Assembly (NCBI RefSeq): GCF_019931675.1
Contig: NZ_CP082922.1
Span: 3,983,001-4,047,000 of the forward strand
Reading direction: 5' to 3'
Length of the DNA stretch: 64,000 nt
Origin: Nocardioides rotundus
GTDB taxonomy: Bacteria; Actinomycetota; Actinomycetes; Propionibacteriales; Nocardioidaceae
Made by a program: the position numbers and the translations under genes
Notes under the pieces: generated by a model
Told to the model about the DNA's origin: nothing
Databases searched by the model: none
Seen by the model: only the letters and a program-made list of their open reading frames with translations
Part shown: positions 45,125 to 54,350 of the stretch, piece after piece
Layout of the letters: each line of letters begins with the position of its first letter
How positions within the stretch are numbered: the first letter of the stretch is position 1

Positions 45125-45904
45125 TCAGTCTGCCCCGGGAGTGCTACCCAGGTGGTCGCGCAGTTGCTCGTTCAGTCGCGGCGCGGTCAGATCCATCGAC
45201 AACGCGGTGACGGTGACCCGGCCATCCGCGACAGCGTGCAGGTCCGTACCGGGTTTCGGCTCGCCCGGGTCGTAACGCACCTTGACCCAGTAGTAGGGAA
45301 TGTTCCGCCCGTCCACGCCACCCATGGGCGTGAACGTCCCGAGCTTGCGCTGACCGAGATGGGTGACATGGGGCCGACCGTCATCGGCAAGCTGTGCCGG
45401 GTAGTTGACGTTCACGATCTGTCCCGGCGCCCACTCCAGGTCGATGAGCTGTTTGAGCAATGGCGGACCGGCAACTTCGGAAGACGTGAAGTCGGGCTTC
45501 TGGCCCAGCACTCTCTTCTGGCTGAAGGCAACAGCGGGTACGCCGAGAATCGCGGCCTCCATGGCTGCGCCCATGGTCCCCGAGTACGTCATGTCCTCAC
45601 CGAGGTTCTCGCCGTGGTTGATTCCGGAGAACACCAGGTCCGGGGGCCGATCCATCAGTTCCCAATATGCGAGGAGAACGCAGTCCGCCGGAGTGCCCGA
45701 TACCGAGTACCGTCGGTCCTCGATCTGGCGAGCGCGCAATGGCTTGTCGAGTGACACCGAATGTCCGCCACCTGAGTTCTCTTGTTGCGGGGCGACCACC
45801 CAGACGTCGTCGGTGAGCTCACGCACTTGCCGCTCCAGGAGGCCCAAGCCCTCGGCCTGGATCCCGTCATCGTTGACCAGCAGTACGCGGGGCGCGGTCG
45901 TCAC
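45125..45904 (-). CDS. surE: SurE-like 5'-nucleotidase/phosphatase
   Basis: 259 residues. N-terminal metal motif LLVNDDGIQAEGL, then SVSGTPADCVLLA and FSGINHGENLGEDMTYSGT, typical of SurE. SurE removes phosphate from nucleotides and short phosphoesters. In a run with phosphotransfer proteins it might hydrolyse a phosphorylated intermediate or by-product. It ends 13 bp before the BKACE start. Confidence 0.9.
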   Translation of the reverse strand: MTTAPRVLLVNDDGIQAEGLGLLERQVRELTDDVWVVAPQQENSGGGHSVSLDKPLRARQIEDRRYSVSGTPADCVLLAYWELMDRPPDLVFSGINHGENLGEDMTYSGTMGAAMEAAILGVPAVAFSQKRVLGQKPDFTSSEVAGPPLLKQLIDLEWAPGQIVNVNYPAQLADDGRPHVTHLGQRKLGTFTPMGGVDGRNIPYYWVKVRYDPGEPKPGTDLHAVADGRVTVTALSMDLTAPRLNEQLRDHLGSTPGAD

Positions 45905-45906
45905 GG

Positions 45907-47370
45907 TCAGTACCCCTTCTTGTGGAGCTCGACGCTCATCTGACCGATTGCCATCTGCAGCGAGGGCGCATTGACGGTGTTCATCAGGTCCACGACCTGG
46001 CCCATCTCAGGCGAGCTGAGCAGCGGGAAGACTGTCTTCAGCGGCCCTGCGTCCCGCATCCGCTTGAGGTCGGTCTCGGGAACCAGCGCACGCAACAGCA
46101 ATTCATCGTCGTCGTTGGTGCCGTGCCGCTTCCGAAGCTCCTCGATCGTGGGCTGCTCCGGCGGCTTGGCCGCCAGTTCCTTGGCGCGCGGCGTCGACAG
46201 GATCTTGTCCTGCACATTGGGGTCGATCGGAGCGACCATCTCGCCGTAATGCCCGGCGGCGTACCACACGACCTCGTCGCTCACGCGTCCGTAGCGCTCG
46301 CCGGTGACCACGTTGAGCACGGCCTGGATGCCCACGATCTGGCTGAACGGCGTCGCCATCCCCGGGTATCCGAGCTCACGCCGGACGGTCGCTGTCTCCC
46401 ACAAGACCTCCTCGAGCCGATCGACCATGTCGTGCTGGGCTAGGTTCTGACGCAGCGTTCCGACCATGCCCCCGGGGATCTGGTGCTGAACGGCCAAAGC
46501 GTCGTACTCGTTGTTGAGGTGGACCGGCCACCCCATGGTGCGTCCCACCTTCTCGAAGTGTTCCGCCACCGGATCGAGCAGTGCGGTGTCCACGCCATGG
46601 GTGTGGCCGAGCAATGACAGGTTGTGGCAGGTCATCTGGGTCGATGGCACCGCCGGACCGTTCGCGACCGGCTTGTTGCTGGTGTGCAAGACCGTGACAC
46701 CGAGGTCCACCGCGTCGAGATAGGCCTTCCCGGACTGGCCCAGGATGTTGTTGGCGTGGATCTCGATCGGCTTCCCTTGAGAGACGCTGATCAACGCAGG
46801 GATCAAAGTGCTGAGGCGTTCCTTCTCCAAGACACCCGCAGTGTCGTAGACCAGGATGGAATCGATGTCCGGTGATGCGGCGAGTCGTCGTGCCTTGTCG
46901 GCGTAGTACTCGTCGGTGTGCACCGGCGACAACGTGAACATCAGGGCACCCGCGCAGGTCGATCCGAACTCCTTGGCGATGCCCGCCAGACGCAACATCT
47001 TGTCGATGTTGAAGAGCACGTCGTAGACCCAGGTGCTGCGGATGCCATGGACGTTCAACTGTCGCATCCAGGCATCCATCAGTGCGTCTGGAGTGATTCC
47101 GAACGTGACCGAGGCATTCGAGCGCATACCTGCACGCTTGGGCGTGTTCGGCATGGCCGCCACCATGGCGTCGAGACCGGCCCAGGGGTTCTCGCGCATG
47201 GTACGAACGAGCACCTCGAAGAGCGAGGAGGCGGTGAGATCGATGGTGTCGAAGCCGGTCCGGTCGGCGATGGGTGCGACCGGCAGGGCCATCCCCGCCG
47301 TCATCCTCATCCCCCACACGGCCTGCTGGCCGTCGCGGAATGTAGTGTCGAGAATCTGGACGTGAGTCAT
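45907..47370 (-). CDS. Biotin-dependent carboxyltransferase (PC/5S type) with altered metal site
   Basis: 487 residues from ATG 47370, GGAGGG 7 bp upstream, overlapping the biotin carboxylase stop (ATGA). The TIM-barrel start ILDTTFRDGQQ and MFTLSPVHTDEYY match pyruvate carboxylase/transcarboxylase 5S. The metal-binding HTHDT region reads IEIHANNILG (H205, N207), and the carbamylated-lysine motif KDMAG reads VYDTAG. Two normal metal ligands are thus replaced. It probably carboxylates an unusual acceptor rather than pyruvate; a role for it in a ketone pathway is inference. Confidence 0.85.
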   Translation of the reverse strand: MTHVQILDTTFRDGQQAVWGMRMTAGMALPVAPIADRTGFDTIDLTASSLFEVLVRTMRENPWAGLDAMVAAMPNTPKRAGMRSNASVTFGITPDALMDAWMRQLNVHGIRSTWVYDVLFNIDKMLRLAGIAKEFGSTCAGALMFTLSPVHTDEYYADKARRLAASPDIDSILVYDTAGVLEKERLSTLIPALISVSQGKPIEIHANNILGQSGKAYLDAVDLGVTVLHTSNKPVANGPAVPSTQMTCHNLSLLGHTHGVDTALLDPVAEHFEKVGRTMGWPVHLNNEYDALAVQHQIPGGMVGTLRQNLAQHDMVDRLEEVLWETATVRRELGYPGMATPFSQIVGIQAVLNVVTGERYGRVSDEVVWYAAGHYGEMVAPIDPNVQDKILSTPRAKELAAKPPEQPTIEELRKRHGTNDDDELLLRALVPETDLKRMRDAGPLKTVFPLLSSPEMGQVVDLMNTVNAPSLQMAIGQMSVELHKKGY

Positions 47371-48728
47371 GCGGTGTCCCTCCGGATCAGGCTTTCGGCG
47401 GCAGTGTCGAGCCAGCGGGTGCTGGTGGTGTTGTCGAGGAATGCGCTGTCGCGTGCCAGCTCGCACAGCAGCGGGATGTTGGTGTGGATGCCTTCGACGT
47501 GGAAGTCGTCGAGCGCTCTGCCGAGCAGGTCGATGGCGGAGGCGCGGTCGTCGGCCGTGACGATCAGCTTGGCGATCATGCTGTCGTAGTAGGGAGGGAC
47601 GAACGAGCCAGCTGCCACCGCGCTGTCCAGTCGGATGCCATCGCCGCTGGGCGTGTCCCAGCGGGTGATGCGGCCCGGTGAAGGTCGGAAGCCGTTGGCT
47701 GGATCCTCGGCGAGGATCCGGACCTCGATGCTGTGGCCTTGCTGGCTGATGCGGGACTGGTCCCAGTGGAAGTCATCGCCACTGGCGACGACCAGTTGGA
47801 GGTCGACGAGGTCGATGTCATTGACCTCTTCAGTCACTGGGTGTTCGACCTGCAGACGGGCATTGACCTCCATGAAGTAGAACTCGTCGGTGTCGGGGTC
47901 ATAGAGGAACTCGACCGTCCCGGCGCCCCGATAGTCGATGGCTCGGAGCAGCGCCACGGCTGCCTCGTGGAGGCGAGCCCGGGTCGCGGCTGACAGCAAC
48001 GCCGCCGGCGATTCCTCGACCATCTTCTGGTGGCGTCGTTGGATGCTGCAGTCGCGCTCGCCGAAGTGGACAACGCGGCCGTTCCCGTCGCCGAAGACCT
48101 GCACCTCCACGTGGCGGGCCCGCTCAACAAACCGTTCCAGGTAGAGCCGGCCGTCGCCGAAGGCCTGCTCGGCCTCCCGCGATGCAGAGTCGAAGATCGC
48201 CTCAAGCTCCGCAGCGTCCTTGGCCACGTGCATGCCGCGACCCCCGCCACCCGCTGACGCCTTGGTAATCACCGGATAGCCGATGGAGGCCGCGATCTCG
48301 ATCGCTTCCGCAGTCGAGGTGACCTCCTCGCTCCCCTCTGCCATCGGCACTCCGGCGTCACGGGCTACCTCTCGGGCACCCAACTTGTCGCCGATCCGAC
48401 GGATGGTCTCCCCCCTGGGGCCGACGAAGACCAGGCCTGCGTCCTCGACAGCGTCCGCGAAGTCGGCACGCTCGGAAAGGAACCCGAAGCCCGGATGCAC
48501 GGCCTGGCAACCTGATTGGATGGCGGCGTGGATGAGCAGCGGCGCATTGAGGTACGAGGCCGACGCGGGCGGGGCGCCGATGACCAAGGTCCGGTCGACT
48601 TCACCCGCCGCGAGACTGTCCCGGTCCGCCTCTGAGGCGGCCAACACGGTCTCAATGCCGCGGGCTCGAGCCGACCGGGCCACGCGGACGGCGATCTCAC
48701 CTCGATTGGCGATGAGTAGTCGATCCAC
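47367..48728 (-). CDS. Biotin carboxylase
   Basis: 453 residues, the usual AccC length. ATP-grasp loop KASAGGGGRGMHV, bicarbonate/biotin motif ERDCSIQRRHQK and MEVNARLQVEHPVTE. It carboxylates biotin on the adjacent BCCP with ATP and bicarbonate. It is sandwiched between BCCP and carboxyltransferase genes, so the three form one enzyme. Confidence 0.95.
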   Translation of the reverse strand: MDRLLIANRGEIAVRVARSARARGIETVLAASEADRDSLAAGEVDRTLVIGAPPASASYLNAPLLIHAAIQSGCQAVHPGFGFLSERADFADAVEDAGLVFVGPRGETIRRIGDKLGAREVARDAGVPMAEGSEEVTSTAEAIEIAASIGYPVITKASAGGGGRGMHVAKDAAELEAIFDSASREAEQAFGDGRLYLERFVERARHVEVQVFGDGNGRVVHFGERDCSIQRRHQKMVEESPAALLSAATRARLHEAAVALLRAIDYRGAGTVEFLYDPDTDEFYFMEVNARLQVEHPVTEEVNDIDLVDLQLVVASGDDFHWDQSRISQQGHSIEVRILAEDPANGFRPSPGRITRWDTPSGDGIRLDSAVAAGSFVPPYYDSMIAKLIVTADDRASAIDLLGRALDDFHVEGIHTNIPLLCELARDSAFLDNTTSTRWLDTAAESLIRRDTA

Positions 48729-48734
48729 GAGCGA

Positions 48735-49256
48735 TCACGCCGCGCCAGGATCGATGACGAACAGTGGCTGATCGTGCTCGACGAGTCCGCCGTCCTCCAC
48801 CAGAATCTTGGTGACGACCCCGTCGACCCCAGCCTCAACCGCGGTGTACAGCTTCATCACCTCCAGCAGAGCCAGCTGCGAACTCGCAGTCACCTGCGTT
48901 CCGACCTCGACGTACGGGTCGGCGCCCGGCTTGGGAGCGCGGTAGAACGTGCCCAAGCTGGGGGCGCGCACCACGACGCCGTCGCCATGGTCCTCCACGA
49001 TCGGTTGACCGCCATCTGGCGTGCCGTGCGGAGCGGCCGCAGTCGGCGCAGGCGCCGATGTCGCCGACGCAGCAGTAGCCCGAGTAGCGGCCGCACTCCC
49101 GACGGAGGCTGGCGCGAGTGTGCTGGCCGGGCGGTCGAATCGGGAGGACTTGAACACGTGGAGGTGGAAGTCTCCGGAGTCGATCCGAAGCTCGTCCCAC
49201 TCGGATTCATCGAAGGCGGCGAGGACCACTTGGACGTCGTCCATGGTCGGATTCAT
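48735..49256 (-). CDS. Biotin carboxyl carrier protein
   Basis: 173 residues. A Pro/Ala/Thr-rich linker (about 45-75) precedes the biotinyl domain with the target lysine in LLEVMKLYTAVEAG (Lys near 135). The last strand is EHDQPLFVIDP. It carries CO2 between the carboxylase and the carboxyltransferase. Encoded 6 bp before the biotin carboxylase start. Confidence 0.93.
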   Translation of the reverse strand: MNPTMDDVQVVLAAFDESEWDELRIDSGDFHLHVFKSSRFDRPASTLAPASVGSAAATRATAASATSAPAPTAAAPHGTPDGGQPIVEDHGDGVVVRAPSLGTFYRAPKPGADPYVEVGTQVTASSQLALLEVMKLYTAVEAGVDGVVTKILVEDGGLVEHDQPLFVIDPGAA

Positions 49257-49292
49257 AGAACGGGACCCTTCTGGTGATGGGAAATTGAGAGG

Positions 49293-51062
49293 TCAATCTG
49301 TTGCGGGGCCGTGCTGCACAGCCGCAAGCAGTGCGGGGAGCACTGGATCCGTCACGATCCGTCGCACACCTGCGTCGATGGCGGCTGCGACAGCATCAGG
49401 AGAGGCGCTCGCGCCGCCGCAGATCGCGGTGACCCCGGACAGGCCTGCGATAAGGTCGGCAACACGCTCCGGGTCGCTCCCGCCCGACAACTCGGACAGG
49501 TCAACCAGATCGCCATCGTTCAACCCGTCAGCATCGGGCGTGACATCGATAGGCGAGTGCTCGCGGGCCCAGGCGATGACAGTTCGGAGTCCGGGCGAGT
49601 CGTCCTCTTTCGGAACGAACACGGGAAGCGTGCCGGCATAGACCGCGCCGCTGGCAGCGTCGACGGTGACATCAGTACCCACGTGATCTGCGAGAGCCCC
49701 TCGACCTGCGCCGACGATGCAGGGAAGTCCGAGCGCACGGCTCACCACAGCGGCATGAGAGGTGCTGCCACCTTCGTCTGTGACGACGGCCGTCGCAGCG
49801 AGCATTCCCGGTAGGTCCTCGGGGCTGGTGGTCGGACGGGCGAGGACGACCCGCTTCCCCTCCGCTGCCAGGGCGACCGCGCGATCGGGGTCGTCGACGA
49901 CCGTCCCGGTCCCCACCCCCGCACAGGCCGACTCCCCAGTTGCCAGCGGTTCGCCCGCCGGAGCGTTCGCGTCCAGGCGGGGAGCGACGAGGGACTGCGC
50001 CTGCCCGGGGCTCAGCCGACGCAGCGCTTCCCGCTTGGTCAACAGCCCCTCGGCGACCATGTCGATCGAGGTCTGCAGCGCAGCTTCGGGAGCCAGCTTC
50101 GCGGTCCGTGATTGCAGCAGGAAGAGTCGCCCGCCCTGAACGGTGAACTCCACGTCCTGGATCTCGCGGTTGGCATGCTCGAGGTCACGTGCGGCTTGCA
50201 GGAGCTGGGAGTGAAGCTCGGGATCCTGATCTTCGAGGTCGCTCAGTCGCTGGGGTGTGACCCGGCCGGAGACGACGTCCTCTCCTTGAGCTCGTCGCAA
50301 GTACTCGCCGAACACCTCGTTGGTGCCATCCAGCGGGTTACGGGAGAACAGCACGCCAGTGCCCGAGTCTTCGCCGAGGTTCCCGAACACCATGGCCTGG
50401 ACGGTGACCGCTGTGCCTAGATCGTCGGGGATCCCTTGGTGTGCCCGATACCGCAGAGCACGCCGGGAATTCCACGACCGGAACACCGCCTCGACCGACG
50501 CCATCAGCTGGCTTTCCGGATCCCAGCCCACGTCCGGGACCGCTCGATTCACGCTCGCCCGCACTGCCGCCGGGCTGTCCCCCGGGTGGTCACGCGGGTC
50601 GCGGTTAAGTACCACATCGGTGAACAGGTCCAGGAATCGATGATGGGTATCCCGGGCAAAGGCGTCGTCGCCGCTCTCCGCAGCAAGCGCGGCCTCAACC
50701 TCATCGGTCATGCCGAGGTTGAGGACCGTGTCCATCATGCCCGGCATCGAGATGGCGGCACCGGAGCGTACCGAGATCAGCAGCGGGTTCGGGCCCGAGC
50801 CGAACCGACGTCCCGACTCTTCCTCTAGCCGCGCGACACCAGCGAGCACCTCGTCTCGCAGCGTGGCGCTGACGCCTCCGGTCTCGTGGAAGTGACGGAA
50901 CCCGTCGGTGGTGACCACGAAGGCGGGTGGCACGGGCAGTCCGAGCGAGGTCATTCTGGCCAAGGACCATGCCTTCCCACCCACGAGCTGACGATCGGGG
51001 AGCTCGTCACCGGACGACAGCCACCTCGTGTACACGGATGAGGAGACACCGGAACTACTCAA
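49293..51062 (-). CDS. PEP-synthase/PPDK-like protein lacking the PEP-binding barrel
   Basis: 589 residues. The N-terminal ATP-grasp domain (GGKAWSLARMTSLGLPVPP, SVRSGAAISMPGMMDT) resembles pyruvate phosphate dikinase. The phosphohistidine domain follows with EGGSTSHAAVVSRALGLP (His near 437). The C-terminal PEP/pyruvate TIM barrel of the family (about 870-900 residues) is missing, so another chain must bind the acceptor. It overlaps the 202-residue gene by 8 bp. I infer an ATP-driven kinase moving phosphate via its His to the 248-residue protein or to an unusual acceptor. Confidence 0.85.
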   Translation of the reverse strand: MSSSGVSSSVYTRWLSSGDELPDRQLVGGKAWSLARMTSLGLPVPPAFVVTTDGFRHFHETGGVSATLRDEVLAGVARLEEESGRRFGSGPNPLLISVRSGAAISMPGMMDTVLNLGMTDEVEAALAAESGDDAFARDTHHRFLDLFTDVVLNRDPRDHPGDSPAAVRASVNRAVPDVGWDPESQLMASVEAVFRSWNSRRALRYRAHQGIPDDLGTAVTVQAMVFGNLGEDSGTGVLFSRNPLDGTNEVFGEYLRRAQGEDVVSGRVTPQRLSDLEDQDPELHSQLLQAARDLEHANREIQDVEFTVQGGRLFLLQSRTAKLAPEAALQTSIDMVAEGLLTKREALRRLSPGQAQSLVAPRLDANAPAGEPLATGESACAGVGTGTVVDDPDRAVALAAEGKRVVLARPTTSPEDLPGMLAATAVVTDEGGSTSHAAVVSRALGLPCIVGAGRGALADHVGTDVTVDAASGAVYAGTLPVFVPKEDDSPGLRTVIAWAREHSPIDVTPDADGLNDGDLVDLSELSGGSDPERVADLIAGLSGVTAICGGASASPDAVAAAIDAGVRRIVTDPVLPALLAAVQHGPATD

Positions 51063-51663
51063 CGCGCTCCCTCCCCAGCATGCACAGCAGGTCCTCGTGC
51101 AACTCGAACCACACCGTGTGATAGCTCGGGATCGTCACGTCGCTGACCCACTGCGACTCGCCCTGCTCAGCCTTCTCCAGGGCGGAATCCAACTTTTCGG
51201 CGTACCGCTCAAGGCGTGGCACCTCGGCACACATCTGCTTCAGCGTCGGCTCGAACCGCTCGTGGATGGCACCGAGCCTGTCGATGATCTTCTCGTCGTA
51301 CGCGGGGTCGGCGTGGTCGTTGCTCACCGCTTCACCCGAGGGAAGCTCGCGCACCTGCCACGCCGTGATGACCGCCTTGACGTCGTCGTTCACCTTCTCG
51401 AAGCGCTCATACGCCGTCTCGAAGGCGTCGTTCGTCCGCAGCCCCGCGAAATGGCGCGAGTACTCACCCTTGACGATCATCCGCGCCCCGGGCTGAAGAG
51501 TGAACTTCCCGTTCAGGTCCACGACCCGCCCGGTGGCGACGTTTGCCGTCAAGACCTCCGCGACGCGCGCCGGCTCCTCACCGATGACGTCGGCGACCTC
51601 CTCGGCAGTGGCGTGCTTCTTCACCGCAAGCCCGTGCAAGACCAGGTGCTCGTCGGCTCTCAT
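51055..51663 (-). CDS. Unknown protein with winged-helix-like N-terminus
   Basis: 202 residues. The first 70 residues resemble a winged helix (HATAEEVADVIGEEPARVAEVL, then a strand turn). The rest is strongly helical with charged heptads (LGAIHERFEPTLKQM, LERYAEKLDSALEKAE), ending in a short Trp/Cys-containing tail. I recognise no family. Tightly coupled to the PPDK-like gene, it may be a small subunit of the phosphotransfer complex. Confidence 0.6.
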   Translation of the reverse strand: MRADEHLVLHGLAVKKHATAEEVADVIGEEPARVAEVLTANVATGRVVDLNGKFTLQPGARMIVKGEYSRHFAGLRTNDAFETAYERFEKVNDDVKAVITAWQVRELPSGEAVSNDHADPAYDEKIIDRLGAIHERFEPTLKQMCAEVPRLERYAEKLDSALEKAEQGESQWVSDVTIPSYHTVWFELHEDLLCMLGRERVE

Positions 51664-51738
51664 CTGAACTCCTTCGCAGCTCGCCGCGCTCGCGCGCGGC
51701 TAATGGACGGCTAATGGGAATCTTGTTCGCTGGTGTGG

Positions 51739-53307
51739 CTACGACCGGAGTCGCTCGATGTCGTCCCGGCGGAGTCCTGCCCCCTTGCCGGCCAAGAGGC
51801 GTGAGTGCCTCTGATCGACCTCGTACAGGGCCTCTGCCAAGGGCGAGTCGTAGTTGTACTTAACCCAGGAGTCATCGAGGTAGCGAAGGTCATCGGCGGA
51901 TAGGCGGGGGGTGAAGGCTCGAGTGGCCTCGTTGAGCTCGGCAGCAGTCATGACCCCTTGCGTCGTCCAGTACCGATCGACCTTCTCCGGTAGGTAGGTC
52001 ACCCCGGGAGACAGTTCGGATCCGGCTGAGGCAACGTAGTCGTCGTCCTCGGCCCGCAGCAGGGTGTAGGGCAGAGGCGTGTACGTTCGCTTGGGCAGCT
52101 TCTCCGTGTGGCGCATCATCTGGTACTCGCTGACTTGGTGGCTGTTGAGCGACAACGGCACGAACAGAGCGCCGAGCACCTCGTTGCCGTACTCGTCGTT
52201 CAGCAGCGGACGGAACCGGTCGGCGCGCTCGTCGATCGTGAACCAGTCCTCGTGTTCGTACACACCGGCCACATGAGCGAAGTCGCGGATGATCGCGAAG
52301 TAGGTGAGCGCTCCCGCATCCATCAACTGCTCCCGGTGGTAGCCGGCGAAGCGTTCCCACAACTTCGTGGTGACGTGCTTCAGCTTCTCCGCGTACTCGT
52401 TCAGGGTTTCCGTCAACTGCTGCTTCGACCCCATACCGACAGGCATGTGGGTCTCGGAAAGGTCATCGGAGGTGTAGAGGCCGACGCCGACCATGTTCTC
52501 GGCCTTGTACTCCGGCTGGGATTCATAGCTGCCCCAGTCGTCGACGATGTAGAAGTGTGTGTCCTTCACTGCCGTCGCCAAGGTCAGCCGGCTGAAAGGG
52601 AGCTCGTCTGCGATGTCGTCGAGCCATGGCAGGTCGCCCTGGCCGAGGTCGAAGAACTCGCGCACCAGCAGCTCGCGGTTGTCGCCCAGGTTGTACGGAC
52701 CATGGTTGGTCATACAGACGCGGCTCTCGCACGCGATCAGAACGGCGTACTGGCTGACGGCCGCCGTGAAGTTGATCGCAGCCTCATGCAGATCGTCGCC
52801 TTCCGCGCAGTCGAACATGTCCGCGTGCATGACCTGGGTCTGCCGTTCGGGCAGGACCTGCGAACTATGACCACCCTCGAGGTTGGTCAGGTGCCCTGAC
52901 TCGCGACGCCAGGCGAGCTGGTAGCGGCGCCAGAAATCGAGGACGTAGGCCACGTCCTCGGCTGCATCCTGCGGCCGGATCACGCCCATGTTGACGAGCA
53001 TTTCGCGGCCGAGCAGATAGAAGTTCGGCATGCACCAGTTCGTGCCCATGCTCTTGAGCTTGGAGTTGGTGTTGCGGATCCGGTCAGCGATCTCCTCGGG
53101 AGGCATCGCCGCCTCGACCTTGCGGAGCAGGGTCGGGTATCGGTAGAAGGCGTTGAGATACCCGAGCATCACGTAGGCGGAGACCGGGAAGAACTTCGAC
53201 TCCTGGACCGTGCGGGTGATGCCGAGGAACATCGTCTCCTCGCCTTGGCACTTCATGATGTTGTTGGCCTGGAGCAGATCTCCGTAGGTCAGCTTGGTGG
53301 CACTCAT
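51739..53307 (-). CDS. Unknown 522-residue protein of the phosphotransfer gene set
   Basis: Start ATG 53307 (MSATKLTYGDLLQ), with AGGAG 7 bp upstream; more upstream starts read into the gene before. No P-loop, phosphohistidine or Rossmann motif is visible. It is rich in Tyr, His and acidic residues (DMFDCAEGDDLHEAAINF, NHGPYNLGDNRELL), with an aromatic His region (WERFAGYHREQLMDAGALTYF). I recognise no family. It could be the acceptor-binding subunit that replaces the missing PEP/pyruvate barrel. Confidence 0.65.
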   Translation of the reverse strand: MSATKLTYGDLLQANNIMKCQGEETMFLGITRTVQESKFFPVSAYVMLGYLNAFYRYPTLLRKVEAAMPPEEIADRIRNTNSKLKSMGTNWCMPNFYLLGREMLVNMGVIRPQDAAEDVAYVLDFWRRYQLAWRRESGHLTNLEGGHSSQVLPERQTQVMHADMFDCAEGDDLHEAAINFTAAVSQYAVLIACESRVCMTNHGPYNLGDNRELLVREFFDLGQGDLPWLDDIADELPFSRLTLATAVKDTHFYIVDDWGSYESQPEYKAENMVGVGLYTSDDLSETHMPVGMGSKQQLTETLNEYAEKLKHVTTKLWERFAGYHREQLMDAGALTYFAIIRDFAHVAGVYEHEDWFTIDERADRFRPLLNDEYGNEVLGALFVPLSLNSHQVSEYQMMRHTEKLPKRTYTPLPYTLLRAEDDDYVASAGSELSPGVTYLPEKVDRYWTTQGVMTAAELNEATRAFTPRLSADDLRYLDDSWVKYNYDSPLAEALYEVDQRHSRLLAGKGAGLRRDDIERLRS

Positions 53308-53339
53308 GGTTGACTCCTCGTTCTCGGATCGGTGGGCGG

Positions 53340-54086
53340 TCAGGACTGGTCGCTGTGCTTCCACACGGGCACTGTCATCTCGCGCCCTTCCTGGTAGGCC
53401 TCGGTCGTCTTTGCACGGCCCGAGACGCCCACCTCCACGGTGTCGCCGTTCACGATCCCGGAGATCTTCGAGTTCATGACGCACGGGATGCCGTACTCCC
53501 TGGTAAGGATGCCCAGGTGCGAACGCACCGTTCCGCCCGCGCAAACGATCGCCTTGAACTGCTCGATGATCGGAGCTGTGAGAGTCCCGCCCGAGTCGTC
53601 GATGATCGCAACTGTGTTCTCCGGAACGCCCTCGCGCAGACCAGTCATCACGTCATCGATCGATCGGTAATAGCGAGCAGTGCCGATAACGTTCGCGGGG
53701 TATGCGGCGACATTGTCGCCCTGCCCACACTGGACGCGACCGTCCTCGGGTTCACCGGTAACGGCCTCGGGGTGCTCGAAGGAGAAGCTGTCGGAGGTGG
53801 CGTCCGCGCCCGCGATCGGGGTATAGGCGTCGGGTCGTTCCACGTAGGAGATGACCGCGGACGTCTGGTAGCGGTAGCCGCTGTCGACGACGGACTTCTC
53901 GATGGCGGCGATCGCCTCAGGCGTGATGAACTCGAACTCCTTGGCGAAGACGAACTCCTTCCAGGAGACTCCCGCCTTGTCGAGTGCAGACCGAACCAGG
54001 TCCTTGACCCCTGAGTGGAACGCCTCGACCACCACCGGGCCTTCGTGGGACTCGAACTTGTCGACGTCCGTGTACAGCTTCGCCAT
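53340..54086 (-). CDS. Stand-alone PEP-utilising mobile (phosphohistidine) domain protein
   Basis: 248 residues. The N-terminal half is unassigned. The C-terminal half is a PEP-utilising swivelling domain: CAGGTVRSHLGILTREYGIP with the phosphorylatable His near residue 190, then the typical GDTVEVG strand. It is the first gene of the leftward run and faces the LysR-type operator. With the ATP-grasp protein 2.3 kb downstream it gives two phosphohistidine domains in one system, as in phenylphosphate synthase, which uses separate PEP-synthase-like pieces. Confidence 0.8.
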   Translation of the reverse strand: MAKLYTDVDKFESHEGPVVVEAFHSGVKDLVRSALDKAGVSWKEFVFAKEFEFITPEAIAAIEKSVVDSGYRYQTSAVISYVERPDAYTPIAGADATSDSFSFEHPEAVTGEPEDGRVQCGQGDNVAAYPANVIGTARYYRSIDDVMTGLREGVPENTVAIIDDSGGTLTAPIIEQFKAIVCAGGTVRSHLGILTREYGIPCVMNSKISGIVNGDTVEVGVSGRAKTTEAYQEGREMTVPVWKHSDQS

Positions 54087-54190
54087 CAGTCCTCCGTTCG
54101 TTGACTCTCCGAGTCACCCCGCGTGAGGCACCTCGGCGGTGTCGCCCTAGACCTCCGCGATCGGGCGCGGTACCTGCCTGTTTTCTCGCT

Positions 54191-54211
54191 TTGCTATAAC
54201 AGGTATTGCAA
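54191..54211. promoter_or_regulatory. Dyad in the divergent promoter, probable LysR operator
   Basis: TTGCTATAACAGGTATTGCAA is an imperfect palindrome with TTGC...GCAA ends, the general shape of LysR-type sites. A TATAAC -10-like box overlaps it. It lies 105 bp from the leftward operon start and 140 bp from the rightward hydratase start. Confidence 0.55.
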
Positions 54212-54350
54212 CAGACCGTAGCCTGTGACGCAGGCCACGTCCAGTGCTCCGACCAGAACTCTCAAGATTTCCCGCGGCAGCGGCGGCAGCGAGGTGCGGG
54301 CGAACTCCCGGCCCCGCAGGATCGCCGCGGGCGAGAAGGGCGGCAGACCA

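Noticed and set aside
42911..45754. A 947-codon plus-strand frame
   Set aside because: It overlaps the CoA-transferase and BKACE genes on the other strand and has no recognisable domain.
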